A stretch of DNA of 64,000 nucleotides from Microsaccharimonas sp964523145 (GTDB lineage Bacteria > Patescibacteriota > Saccharimonadia > Saccharimonadales > Saccharimonadaceae), in assembly GCA_964523145.1 (NCBI GenBank), contig CAZFYB010000004.1, forward strand, positions 1-64,000, written 5' to 3'. The translations under genes and the position numbers were made by a program. Below are positions 33,914-41,811 of this stretch, piece by piece. Under the pieces are notes generated by a model, which did not search any database, was not told the DNA's origin, and saw only the letters and a list, made by a program, of their open reading frames with translations. The number at the start of each line of letters is the position of its first letter. Position 1 is the stretch's first letter.

Positions 33914-35134
33914 TTGAGCGGCAGGAGAACGATAATTCGTAATGATATTACGAGCAGTAGCACTAGTGCTACTCATGGTGGGACAATTGCGGCACGTCCA
34001 ACAGCGATGCCAGCACAACCAACTAAGCGATCTCAAAAGGGTCGCATTAAATCGTCAACCGTCGCTATTTATACCGGTATCTTCGCTCTTCTTGTAGCGG
34101 TTATTGCCATTGGCTACCGATCACCTGAAGAAGGGGTGACGGCTGCCTCAACTGCCCCTGTAGCTACTACGGTTAATTCTGCCGCTTCAAATCAGCCTGC
34201 TGTCAATGAAGTGGTTGCAACTGATATTGCTGCCTCAGTAGCTTTAGCTGCTGATCTTGCTATTGCACCGAACGTTGCCGAGCTTGCGGTTTCAACCCGC
34301 GTCCAAAACCTCTATGCAACGACTGATGTAGGAAGTTCAATTAGCAAGCCTACTATTGTGCAGTTATCTTCTGCGAGCCGAAACATTACTACCTATGCTG
34401 TTCAAGAAGGTGACACCGTTACCTCTGTTGCTGCTAAGTTTGGCGTTACTGCCGATACTATTAAGTGGGCAAATAACTTAACGGCTGATACCTTAGCTGC
34501 TGGCTCTACTATTGAAATATTGCCACGTGACGGTATTGCCTATACCGTTAAGGACGGTGACACTATCGCAAGTATTGCTGATAAGTACAAAGCTGATGCT
34601 TCAGTTATTACTACCTATAACGACCTTGAAATTAGCGGTGTTTCTACCGGATTAAAGATCATTATTCCTGGTGGAGTATTACCAACAACTGAACGTCCTG
34701 GCTATAGGGCGCCTGTCGTATACGCTGCAACAGGTGGTACGTATATTACTGGCTACAGTTCTGGTTTCTCTAACGGAAGTACTTGGTATATTAAATCAGG
34801 TACACCAAACGGTGGTCGTTACGCCTTTGGTAACTGTACTGCCTATGCCTTTGACCGCCGAGCTGAGCTTGGCCGACCAATCGGTGCTATGTGGGGCAAT
34901 GCTGGTGCTTGGGCGACAAACGCTCGTAACGCTGGCTACACCGTAAACCGTACACCAGCTGCTGGTGCAGTTATTCAAGACGCTGGCCACGTAGGTATTG
35001 TTGAAAAAGTACTCCCGAACGGTGACCTTGAGCTGAGCGAGATGAACGCTCGTGTATCTGGTGGTGGCTATAACATCGTATCTGGTCGCACCCTTCCTGC
35101 TGGACAGGTTGGCCAATACTACTACATTCACTAG
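33914..35134 (+). CDS. Membrane-anchored peptidoglycan hydrolase, two LysM and a CHAP domain
   Basis: The protein is up to 406 residues. It has an anchor helix at about 50-68 (VAIYTGIFALLVAVIAIGY) and two LysM domains at about 158-202 (YAVQEGDTVTSVAAKFGV) and 215-260 (YTVKDGDTIASIADKY). A C-terminal CHAP amidase/endopeptidase domain carries catalytic Cys in FGNCTAYAF and His in AGHVGIVEKV. It probably cleaves cell-wall peptides. The start is uncertain: the frame opens at TTG 33914, but the only good Shine-Dalgarno sequence (CAGGAGA, 33922-33928) lies 7 nt before an in-frame ATT at 33935. The first in-frame ATG is at 34007, just before the anchor. Confidence 0.88.
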   Translation: MSGRRTIIRNDITSSSTSATHGGTIAARPTAMPAQPTKRSQKGRIKSSTVAIYTGIFALLVAVIAIGYRSPEEGVTAASTAPVATTVNSAASNQPAVNEVVATDIAASVALAADLAIAPNVAELAVSTRVQNLYATTDVGSSISKPTIVQLSSASRNITTYAVQEGDTVTSVAAKFGVTADTIKWANNLTADTLAAGSTIEILPRDGIAYTVKDGDTIASIADKYKADASVITTYNDLEISGVSTGLKIIIPGGVLPTTERPGYRAPVVYAATGGTYITGYSSGFSNGSTWYIKSGTPNGGRYAFGNCTAYAFDRRAELGRPIGAMWGNAGAWATNARNAGYTVNRTPAAGAVIQDAGHVGIVEKVLPNGDLELSEMNARVSGGGYNIVSGRTLPAGQVGQYYYIH

Positions 35135-35153
35135 AAGAATAAATAGTTCATTC

Positions 35154-35183
35154 GAATCGCCTCTGTTAAAATAGGGGCGATTC
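35154..35183 (+). terminator. Terminator of the LysM-CHAP gene
   Basis: GAATCGCCTC (35154-35163) pairs with GGGGCGATTC (35174-35183), one G-U, with a 10-nt loop. The obgE -10 box follows 3 nt later. Confidence 0.75.
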
Positions 35184-35186
35184 TGT

Positions 35187-35192
35187 TATAAT
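35187..35192 (+). promoter_or_regulatory. Leaderless -10 box of obgE
   Basis: TATAAT ends 9 nt before the ATG at 35202. Confidence 0.6.
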
Positions 35193-35201
35193 AATAAAAC
35201 T

Positions 35202-36497
35202 ATGTTCGTTGATACCGCCAAAGTATTTGTACAAGCAGGACGCGGCGGCGATGGAGCCGTTAGTTTTAGGCATGAAATTTATGTCGATATGGGTGGACCA
35301 GATGGCGGTGATGGCGGTAAGGGTGGCGATGTTATATTTGTCGCTAGTGACAACGTTAATACTCTTTTAGACTTTCGTTTTAAACCTGAGCTCAAGGGTG
35401 AACCGGGTCAATCTGGTGCGAAACGTGATCGTCACGGTAAATCTGGTGCCCCGAAATACGTTAAAGTACCAGTGGGCACTATTGTAAAGCGCAATGGGGA
35501 AGTGATTGCTGATCTCATTGAAGATGGGCAAGAATTAGTTATCGCTAAGGGTGGCGATGGCGGGTTTGGAAACGCCCACTTTAAATCATCAGTCCGACAA
35601 GCACCCCGTATTGCCGAAAAGGGTGAACTTGGTGAAACGTTCGAAGCAGAACTGGAACTGAAACTACTGGCTGATGTTGGACTGGTCGGGTTTCCTAATG
35701 CCGGCAAATCAACCTTTCTTAGTGTCGTAACGAATGCTACCCCTGAAATTGCTGATTATGCCTTTACGACTCTTACGCCAAACCTTGGAGTTGCCGATAT
35801 TGACGATGGAAGTTTACTTATTGCTGATATTCCAGGGCTGATTGAAGGTGCAAGTGAAGGAAAAGGTTTGGGTGATGCATTCCTTCGCCATGTTGAACGT
35901 ACAGCAGTTATATTGCACCTTATCGATGCCTATGATGATGATGTTGCGAAAGCATACACTACTATTCGAAAAGAGCTTGAAGCGTATAGCCCAAGCCTCG
36001 TCAACCGACCCGAAGTGGTTGCGTTAACAAAAACCGAAGGTCTTGATGAAGATATTATTCACATGCAAATGGAGGCACTTAAAACAGTTTCTGGCGAGAG
36101 CCCAATCTTCGCTATCTCTTCACCAGCCCATACTGGCTTAAAAGAAGTACTTCGCGCACTGCGCCGCATGGTTGAAGAGGTTCGTATAGCCGAAAAAGAA
36201 GAGAATAAAGACGTGAATGAAGGCATGGCAATTATTACCCTCAATCAAAGCCAAGAGGCATTAGCATGGAAGATTAAAAAACATCAAACAGAGGAAGGTT
36301 TGGTATACGAAGTTCGTGGGCATAAAATTGAGAAGTTTGCACGGCGTACTGATTTTGAAAACCGTGAAGGCTTGAACCGCTTACGAGATATCATGAAAAA
36401 GATGGGCATTACTCATGCACTTACACGAGCCGGGGCTGACGGCGCAACTATTATTCGCATTGGCCTTGATGAATTCCCTCTTATTGAACAAGGCTAG
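35202..36497 (+). CDS. obgE: GTPase ObgE/CgtA
   Basis: The 431-residue essential GTPase acts in 50S assembly and stress control. The glycine-rich Obg fold fills residues 1-158 (QAGRGGDGAVSFRHE, GGPDGGDGGKGGDV). The G domain shows G1 GFPNAGKST, switch I YAFTTLTPNLG, G3 ADIPGLIEGASEGKGLG and G4 ALTKTE. A C-terminal OCT-like domain follows (KFARRTDFENREGL). TATAAT 9 nt before the ATG suggests a leaderless message. Confidence 0.96.
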   Translation: MFVDTAKVFVQAGRGGDGAVSFRHEIYVDMGGPDGGDGGKGGDVIFVASDNVNTLLDFRFKPELKGEPGQSGAKRDRHGKSGAPKYVKVPVGTIVKRNGEVIADLIEDGQELVIAKGGDGGFGNAHFKSSVRQAPRIAEKGELGETFEAELELKLLADVGLVGFPNAGKSTFLSVVTNATPEIADYAFTTLTPNLGVADIDDGSLLIADIPGLIEGASEGKGLGDAFLRHVERTAVILHLIDAYDDDVAKAYTTIRKELEAYSPSLVNRPEVVALTKTEGLDEDIIHMQMEALKTVSGESPIFAISSPAHTGLKEVLRALRRMVEEVRIAEKEENKDVNEGMAIITLNQSQEALAWKIKKHQTEEGLVYEVRGHKIEKFARRTDFENREGLNRLRDIMKKMGITHALTRAGADGATIIRIGLDEFPLIEQG

Positions 36498-36521
36498 GCT
36501 TGCGTAATTTTATACAAGTTA

Positions 36522-36550
36522 TTGACAAATAACCGTATAAATGCTAAAAT
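36522..36550 (+). promoter_or_regulatory. Strong promoter of the small-peptide transcript
   Basis: TTGACA (36522-36527), a 17-nt spacer and TAAAAT (36545-36550). This is one of the best sigma-70 matches in the window, about 200 nt upstream of the 40-codon ORF. Confidence 0.7.
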
Positions 36551-36756
36551 ACCCTCTAAGCTAATGATTTGAGCTATGTGCTCTCATTAGATCATTAATA
36601 ATTCGACTCGTATATAAGCGTATGATTTGTGGCGCTGATGGGTCTTCATGTAAAAACTATTTTAGGTGAAGACCTGTCAGTGCTTCGGTGCTCGTGCAGG
36701 AAACAATCGCATTACCCCACTACCGCCACGAGAGTGGCAGAAAGAGGTACATTGCA
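36551..36756 (+). ncRNA. Structured leader of the 40-codon ORF
   Basis: Three clear hairpins are present. CTAATGA-GAGC pairs with GCTC-TCATTAG (36561-36590). GGTCTTCA-TAAAA pairs with TTTTA-TGAAGACC (36641-36674). GCCAC-GAGA-GTGGC (36725-36738) ends just before the Shine-Dalgarno sequence. The spacing of ordered helices suggests a functional RNA; its class is unknown. Confidence 0.45.
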
Positions 36757-36879
36757 ATGAAGACCATGAAGAAGGCCATGTCGCCGCCGATGCGGTCCGA
36801 CATCACCAATCTCATGTCGCAGTCGATCGCGAGCACGTCGTCGGCCCTCGAGGGCGTCGGTCTCATCTCGTCGTCCTGA
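36757..36879 (+). CDS. Small G+C-rich peptide gene, unknown
   Basis: The ORF encodes 40 residues, starting MKTMKKAMSPPMRSD and ending VGLISSS. It is basic and Met-rich at the start, Ser/Ala/Gly-rich and uncharged later, and has no Cys. AAAGAGG lies 9 nt before the ATG. Nearly every codon ends in C or G, unlike the surrounding AT-rich genes. It sits inside a transcript with a strong promoter, ordered leader hairpins and two terminator-like hairpins. No family is recognised; it could be a secreted peptide, a toxin, or the coding part of a dual-function RNA. Confidence 0.55.
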   Translation: MKTMKKAMSPPMRSDITNLMSQSIASTSSALEGVGLISSS

Positions 36880-37098
36880 TCGCCGCGCTCGAGATTCACG
36901 TGTAGTGATCTCGCAGGCGCATCATCATCAGGCGAACACCCGGTGAAAGGATTGTTGCAAATGCATCGTTACAGACCCTAGCGCCTTCATAGGCGCGCTG
37001 AGCATCAATTTCACATCGGGTCGGGCGCACGAGCCCCGGAGTACGCCTGTCGTGGCGACTCCGGGGCTTGTCCTCGAATCTTATATACTGTCGTTTTT
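36880..37098 (+). other. Structured 3' part of the small-peptide transcript
   Basis: There is no substantial ORF. ACCCGGTGAAA (36938-36948) pairs with TTTCAC-AT-CGGGT (37009-37021), enclosing the hairpin GCGCCT-TCAT-AGGCGC (36981-36996). Within the loop, AAAGGA precedes a six-codon ORF at 36961. The 37032-37068 hairpin follows. Confidence 0.45.
37032..37068 (+). terminator. Very stable G+C-rich hairpin
   Basis: AGCCCCGGAGT pairs with ACTCCGGGGCT, extended inside by CGCC/GGCG around TGTCGT. There is no T-run, so it may be a structural element or a 3'-end stabiliser. It resembles the hairpin after the LCP gene. Confidence 0.55.
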
Positions 37099-37130
37099 CG
37101 AGCCTCCTTCATTGGAGGCTCTTCGATTTT
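37099..37130 (+). terminator. Intrinsic terminator before exonuclease I
   Basis: CGAGCCTCC pairs with GGAGGCTC across TTCATT, followed by a T-rich tail (37122-37132). Confidence 0.7.
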
Positions 37131-37176
37131 CTTGGGACTATGCAGATTAGTTTATTCCGATTACACCTTTATCGCC

Positions 37177-37182
37177 TATAAT
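37177..37182 (+). promoter_or_regulatory. Leaderless -10 box of the exonuclease I gene
   Basis: TATAAT ends 7 nt before the ATG at 37190. Confidence 0.6.
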
Positions 37183-37189
37183 AAAATAC

Positions 37190-38605
37190 ATGAGCCAAAC
37201 TTATTTCTTTTATGACCTCGAAACTTCCGGCTTAAACCCTCGTGAAGATCGTATTATGCAGTTTGCCGGGATTCGAACTGATTTAAACTTTAATCCTATC
37301 GGTGAACCTTATAATGTTTTGGTGAAACTTAATGATGATACGTTACCTAATCCTGACGCATTAATGGTAACAGGTATTACTCCGCAGCAAACCGTTGCTG
37401 AAGGCTACTCAGAAGCTGAGTTTTCTAAATTCCTGATGGAAGAAATTTTTACCCCCGATACCATAACGGTCGGGTTTAATAATATTCGTTTTGATGATGA
37501 GTTTATTCGGGCATTGTTTTGGCGGAATTTTTACGACCCGTATGAGTGGTTTTGGAAAGACGGTCGTGAGCGTTGGGATATGCTTGATGTTGTTCGTATG
37601 ACCCGCGCACTACGTCCCGAAGGTATAGAGTGGCCTGTTGTCGATGGCAAGGCAACTAATCGCTTAGAGCTGCTGACAAAGCAAAATGGTATTGATCATT
37701 TTAAGGCGCACGATGCGCTGAGTGATGTCGAGGCACTTATCGCGGTTGCTCAATTGATTAAAACAAAACAGCCGAAACTGTACGAGCATTTATTTAAGTA
37801 TAAAAATAAAAATCTCATTAAACAGTTAATCAATCTTGATGATAAACAGCCATTCGTGTATGTAAGTGGCCAATACGATGCTGCATTTAATAAAGCTACT
37901 GTGGCGTTTCCTTTAACATCTGGTCGAAACGGGAATGTTATTGTGTATGACTTACGTCACGACCCGGCACCATTTATTAATATGTCGCAACAAGCATTGC
38001 AGAAAGTATTTTATACGCCTTGGGAAGAACGAAAAGCTGAGGACTATATTGCTTTGCCGGTAAAAGAAATGCAATACAACCGTGCTCCGGCAGTCGCACC
38101 TGTAGGAGTACTATCGCAAGAAGGTGGCTGGGAAAGGCTTGGACTATCGGAAGAGCTGATTACTAAACACCGTAATAACTTACTTTCAGCACCTGGGTTT
38201 GCCGAGACCGTACGCGGTTTATTTGAAGGTAAGCCTGAATATCCAAAAATGGCTGATCCAGAGGGGCAATTATACGATGGCTTCGTTGGCGATGGTGACC
38301 GTTTGAGGATTGATAAAGTACGTAATAGCAATGGCTCGCAGTTAGCCGACCTTCACCCAGAGTTTGTCGATGAGCGTTTAGACGGATTATTACTTCATTA
38401 TAAAGCGAGAAATTTTCCCAATAGCTTGGCTGAAGATGAAGTTGGTGCATGGGAAACGTGGCGTGCTGCGCATATTAACGCTCGTTTGCCAGGATTCGTT
38501 AAACGCCTCAACGAATTAGCTGCAACAACGTCCGATGAATCGAAGCAATTTGTTTTACAAGAGTTACAGCTTTGGGCTGAAAGTATCGTACCAATAGAAG
38601 ATTAG
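37190..38605 (+). CDS. sbcB: Exodeoxyribonuclease I (SbcB-like)
   Basis: The 471-residue DEDDh 3'-5' exonuclease digests single-stranded DNA and is about the length of E. coli ExoI. Acidic residues are visible in FYDLETSGL (ExoI), VGFNNIRFDDEF (ExoII) and HDALSDVEALI (ExoIII), followed by the SH3-like and helical C-terminal parts, for example YDLRHDPAPFI. The message is probably leaderless. Its last 4 nt overlap the convergent small gene. Confidence 0.92.
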   Translation: MSQTYFFYDLETSGLNPREDRIMQFAGIRTDLNFNPIGEPYNVLVKLNDDTLPNPDALMVTGITPQQTVAEGYSEAEFSKFLMEEIFTPDTITVGFNNIRFDDEFIRALFWRNFYDPYEWFWKDGRERWDMLDVVRMTRALRPEGIEWPVVDGKATNRLELLTKQNGIDHFKAHDALSDVEALIAVAQLIKTKQPKLYEHLFKYKNKNLIKQLINLDDKQPFVYVSGQYDAAFNKATVAFPLTSGRNGNVIVYDLRHDPAPFINMSQQALQKVFYTPWEERKAEDYIALPVKEMQYNRAPAVAPVGVLSQEGGWERLGLSEELITKHRNNLLSAPGFAETVRGLFEGKPEYPKMADPEGQLYDGFVGDGDRLRIDKVRNSNGSQLADLHPEFVDERLDGLLLHYKARNFPNSLAEDEVGAWETWRAAHINARLPGFVKRLNELAATTSDESKQFVLQELQLWAESIVPIED

Positions 38606-38859
38606 CTCAATTGTGTATTTAGCTGACGAACTTCACGCCGAGAAACAAAAATAGCGATGATGTTTGAAGAAATTCTGGCAAGAGTGAAGCCGGCAATGAA
38701 GGCAAAGAACTCGAGCATAAGGGCGGCATCGATAGCAACACTTGTGCCAGGGATAACTCCCAGAAGATAGAACATCATAATAGATTCGCCTACGTTAAAA
38801 CTATCGATAATAAGAAGTATCGATAAGATGGTGAAAATGATGGTAAGATTTCTTTTCAT
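38602..38859 (-). CDS. Small two- or three-helix membrane protein
   Basis: The 85-residue product contains two or three hydrophobic segments (LTIIFTILSILLIIDSF, MMFYLLGVIPGTSVAI, LEFFAFIAGFTLARI) and a charged C-terminus. I chose the ATG at 38859 because it is followed directly by KRN and a membrane helix. A longer frame to 38931 exists but adds an unlikely soluble extension. No family is recognised. Confidence 0.6.
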   Translation of the reverse strand: MKRNLTIIFTILSILLIIDSFNVGESIMMFYLLGVIPGTSVAIDAALMLEFFAFIAGFTLARISSNIIAIFVSRREVRQLNTQLS

Positions 38860-38976
38860 GTTGTCGCCCGTAAAACTGTTTGTTGAACTATACCACCCCT
38901 GTTGTGTGCATGCAAGCATAGGCGAAATCAAGCAGTTCTAAAAATTTAGGGACTGGAAAAAACTAACAAAAAACGG

Positions 38977-38982
38977 TATAAT
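38977..38982 (+). promoter_or_regulatory. Leaderless -10 box of uvrA
   Basis: TATAAT ends 9 nt before the ATG at 38992. Confidence 0.6.
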
Positions 38983-38991
38983 CAAGCAGTT

Positions 38992-41811
38992 ATGCCGGAG
39001 GTAATTAGAGTTGTAGGAGCCCGGGAACACAACCTGAAAAATATCAGTGTTGAGATTCCCCGTGATAAGCTAGTGGTTATTACTGGCTTAAGTGGCTCTG
39101 GAAAATCAAGCTTAGCCTTTGATACGATTTACGCCGAAGGTCAACGCCGATACGTTGAGAGCCTTTCTAGTTACGCTCGGCAATTCTTAGGGCTTATGGA
39201 AAAACCTGATGTTGATCAAATTGATGGGTTAAGTCCGGCAATTAGTATTGACCAAAAATCAACCAGTCGAAACCCACGAAGTACTGTAGCAACGGTAACA
39301 GAAATTTATGATTACCTTCGTTTGCTCTATGCCCGCATTGGTGTACCGCACTGTCCAGTATGTGGTAAACCGGTCAGTCGCCGCGCTCCTCAAGATATTA
39401 TTGATGAGGTTATGAAACTAACCGAGGGGTCACGCCTCATGATTCTGGCGCCCATCGTAAAAAGTAAAAAAGGTGAGTTTGCTCATATACCTGAGCAGTA
39501 CCGCCGCCTTGGCTTTGCTCGAGCTCGCGTTGATGGCGTAGTGTACTCACTGGATGAATTCCCCGACCTTGATAAAAAGTACAAACACGATATTGAAATT
39601 GTTGTTGATCGTATCGCTTTGTCAAAAGATGTACAGGGCAGGGTTGCTCAGTCGGTTGAGCAATCACTTGAAATCGCCGATGGCGTAGTAGAGATTTTAG
39701 ATGTCGATTCTGACCAATCGTATATTTATAGCCAGCGATATGCCTGTGTTGATCACCCGAACGAAGAAATTCCTGAACTTGAACCGCGACTATTTAGCTT
39801 TAACGCTCCGCAAGGTGCCTGCCCGGTATGCACTGGGTTAGGGAGCCGGCTTGAGGTTGACCCTGAACTCGTATTTAACCCAAACCTTACTATTGCCGAA
39901 GGCGCAATTCGGCCGTATAACCGTGTAAACAGCGATGCTTGGTACATGAAGCGCTTGTCCGCTGTTGCAACTGCACATAAGTTTGACTTGCGTGTACCCG
40001 TACGTGATATGTCACCTGAGGCAATCGAAAAAGTACTGTATGGAACGGGTGATGAAAAGTATCGCATTTCACTCGGTGATGGACGTTCTTATGACTCAAC
40101 GTACGAGGGGGTTATCCCTAACCTCGAGCGCCGCTACAAAGAAACCGATAGTGATTTCATGCGTAAAGATATTGAACGCTTTATGCGCGAACGTGAATGC
40201 CATGCGTGTCACGGTGCTCGTTTAAAGCCAGTGGTATTAGCGGTGACTATTCATGATTTAAATATTATGGATATTACAACGCTTGGCGTAGAAGACGCGC
40301 TTGATTTATTTGAGAATAAGTTAAAACTTGATGAACAAGAAGCTTTTATTGCGACCCAAATCTTGAAAGAAATTACCGCTCGACTTGGGTTTATGAACAA
40401 TGTTGGACTGAGCTATCTTGAGCTTTCGCGGGCAGCAAATACATTATCTGGTGGTGAAGCGCAGCGTATTCGTTTGGCAACTCAAATTGGGTCTGGCTTG
40501 CAAGGTGTATTGTACGTACTGGATGAGCCATCAATTGGATTACACCAACGCGATAATGACCGTTTAATTGCGACCTTAAAACACCTTCGTGATTTAGGAA
40601 ATACCGTGCTTGTTGTTGAGCACGATGAGGATACAATCCGACACGCTGACTACTTGCTCGATATTGGGCCTGGCGCTGGTGTTGCTGGCGGTGAAGTTGT
40701 AGCACAGGGAACGCCTGATGAAGTCGCTAAAGATCCAAATAGTATTACGGGGCGATACTTAAGCGGCGCCGAAAAGATTGATGTACCAAAAAAGCGCCGA
40801 GCTGTACAAAAAGGCCGCGCACTTGAAATCCTTAATGCTCGCGAGAACAACCTAAAGGGTATTAACGTGAGCCTGCCGCTTGGTGTCATGACTGTCGTGA
40901 GTGGTGTGAGTGGAAGCGGCAAGTCAACATTAGTAAATGATATCCTCGCCAAAGAACTTTCTGCTCGTTTGCATCGGGCGCACGCTGTTCCTGGCGCACA
41001 CGACAGTATCGAGGGCATTAACCAACTTGATAAGGTTATTGTTATCGACCAATCAGCTATCGGGCGTACTCCTCGTTCTAACCCAGCAACCTATACTGGT
41101 GTGTTCACGCCAATTCGTGAACTTTTTGCCAGTACAACCGAAGCGAATATTCGTGGGTATAAAGCTGGTCGCTTTAGCTTTAACGTTAAGGGTGGTCGCT
41201 GTGAAAACTGTCAGGGCGATGGGGTGATCAAGATCGAAATGCACTTCTTGCCAGACGTATATGTTACCTGTGATGTGTGTAAGGGTAAACGCTATAACCG
41301 TGAAGCTTTGGAGATTAAGTACAAAGACGCAACAATTAGCGATGTACTTGAAATGACTGTTGAGCAAGGTGCCAAATTTTTTGAAAATATTCCAAGCATT
41401 GCCCGTAAACTCGATACGCTTGTTGATGTGGGGCTTGGGTATATCCGCCTAGGCCAGCCAGCAACAACATTTAGTGGTGGTGAAGCGCAGCGTATTAAAT
41501 TAGCTTCTGAGCTTTCACGTCGTTCAACGGGTAAAACTATGTATATCCTTGATGAGCCAACTACCGGATTGCATAGTGCTGACGTAAAACGCTTGCTCGG
41601 TATTCTGCAAAAGCTGGTTGAAGGCGGTAATACTATGGTCATTATTGAACACAACCTAGATGTGATTAAGAGTGCTGACCATATTATTGATATGGGACCT
41701 GAAGGGGGACTTGGCGGAGGAACTGTCGTTGCTCAAGGCACACCCGAAGATATCATAAAAGTCAGCCAGTCGTTTACTGGTGCATACCTTAAAGATCTTT
41801 TGAAAAAATAA
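38992..41811 (+). CDS. uvrA: Excinuclease ABC subunit A
   Basis: The 939-residue damage sensor of nucleotide excision repair has two ABC ATPase modules. Walker A motifs are GLSGSGKSSLAF (N-terminal) and GVSGSGKSTLVN (C-terminal), with signatures NTLSGGEAQRIRL and TTFSGGEAQRIKL. Zinc-binding cysteines appear in CPVCGKPVSRR, CHACHG and CENCQGDG...CDVCKGKRY. UvrC is encoded at 49 kb; uvrB is outside the window. Its 3' end overlaps the convergent GH13 gene by 23 nt. Confidence 0.97.
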   Translation: MPEVIRVVGAREHNLKNISVEIPRDKLVVITGLSGSGKSSLAFDTIYAEGQRRYVESLSSYARQFLGLMEKPDVDQIDGLSPAISIDQKSTSRNPRSTVATVTEIYDYLRLLYARIGVPHCPVCGKPVSRRAPQDIIDEVMKLTEGSRLMILAPIVKSKKGEFAHIPEQYRRLGFARARVDGVVYSLDEFPDLDKKYKHDIEIVVDRIALSKDVQGRVAQSVEQSLEIADGVVEILDVDSDQSYIYSQRYACVDHPNEEIPELEPRLFSFNAPQGACPVCTGLGSRLEVDPELVFNPNLTIAEGAIRPYNRVNSDAWYMKRLSAVATAHKFDLRVPVRDMSPEAIEKVLYGTGDEKYRISLGDGRSYDSTYEGVIPNLERRYKETDSDFMRKDIERFMRERECHACHGARLKPVVLAVTIHDLNIMDITTLGVEDALDLFENKLKLDEQEAFIATQILKEITARLGFMNNVGLSYLELSRAANTLSGGEAQRIRLATQIGSGLQGVLYVLDEPSIGLHQRDNDRLIATLKHLRDLGNTVLVVEHDEDTIRHADYLLDIGPGAGVAGGEVVAQGTPDEVAKDPNSITGRYLSGAEKIDVPKKRRAVQKGRALEILNARENNLKGINVSLPLGVMTVVSGVSGSGKSTLVNDILAKELSARLHRAHAVPGAHDSIEGINQLDKVIVIDQSAIGRTPRSNPATYTGVFTPIRELFASTTEANIRGYKAGRFSFNVKGGRCENCQGDGVIKIEMHFLPDVYVTCDVCKGKRYNREALEIKYKDATISDVLEMTVEQGAKFFENIPSIARKLDTLVDVGLGYIRLGQPATTFSGGEAQRIKLASELSRRSTGKTMYILDEPTTGLHSADVKRLLGILQKLVEGGNTMVIIEHNLDVIKSADHIIDMGPEGGLGGGTVVAQGTPEDIIKVSQSFTGAYLKDLLKK

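Noticed and set aside
36551..37098. tmRNA, RNase P RNA or SRP RNA
   Set aside because: No tRNA-like ends with CCA, no GAGGAAAGTC block and no SRP GGAAG...AGCAG tetraloop pattern are visible.
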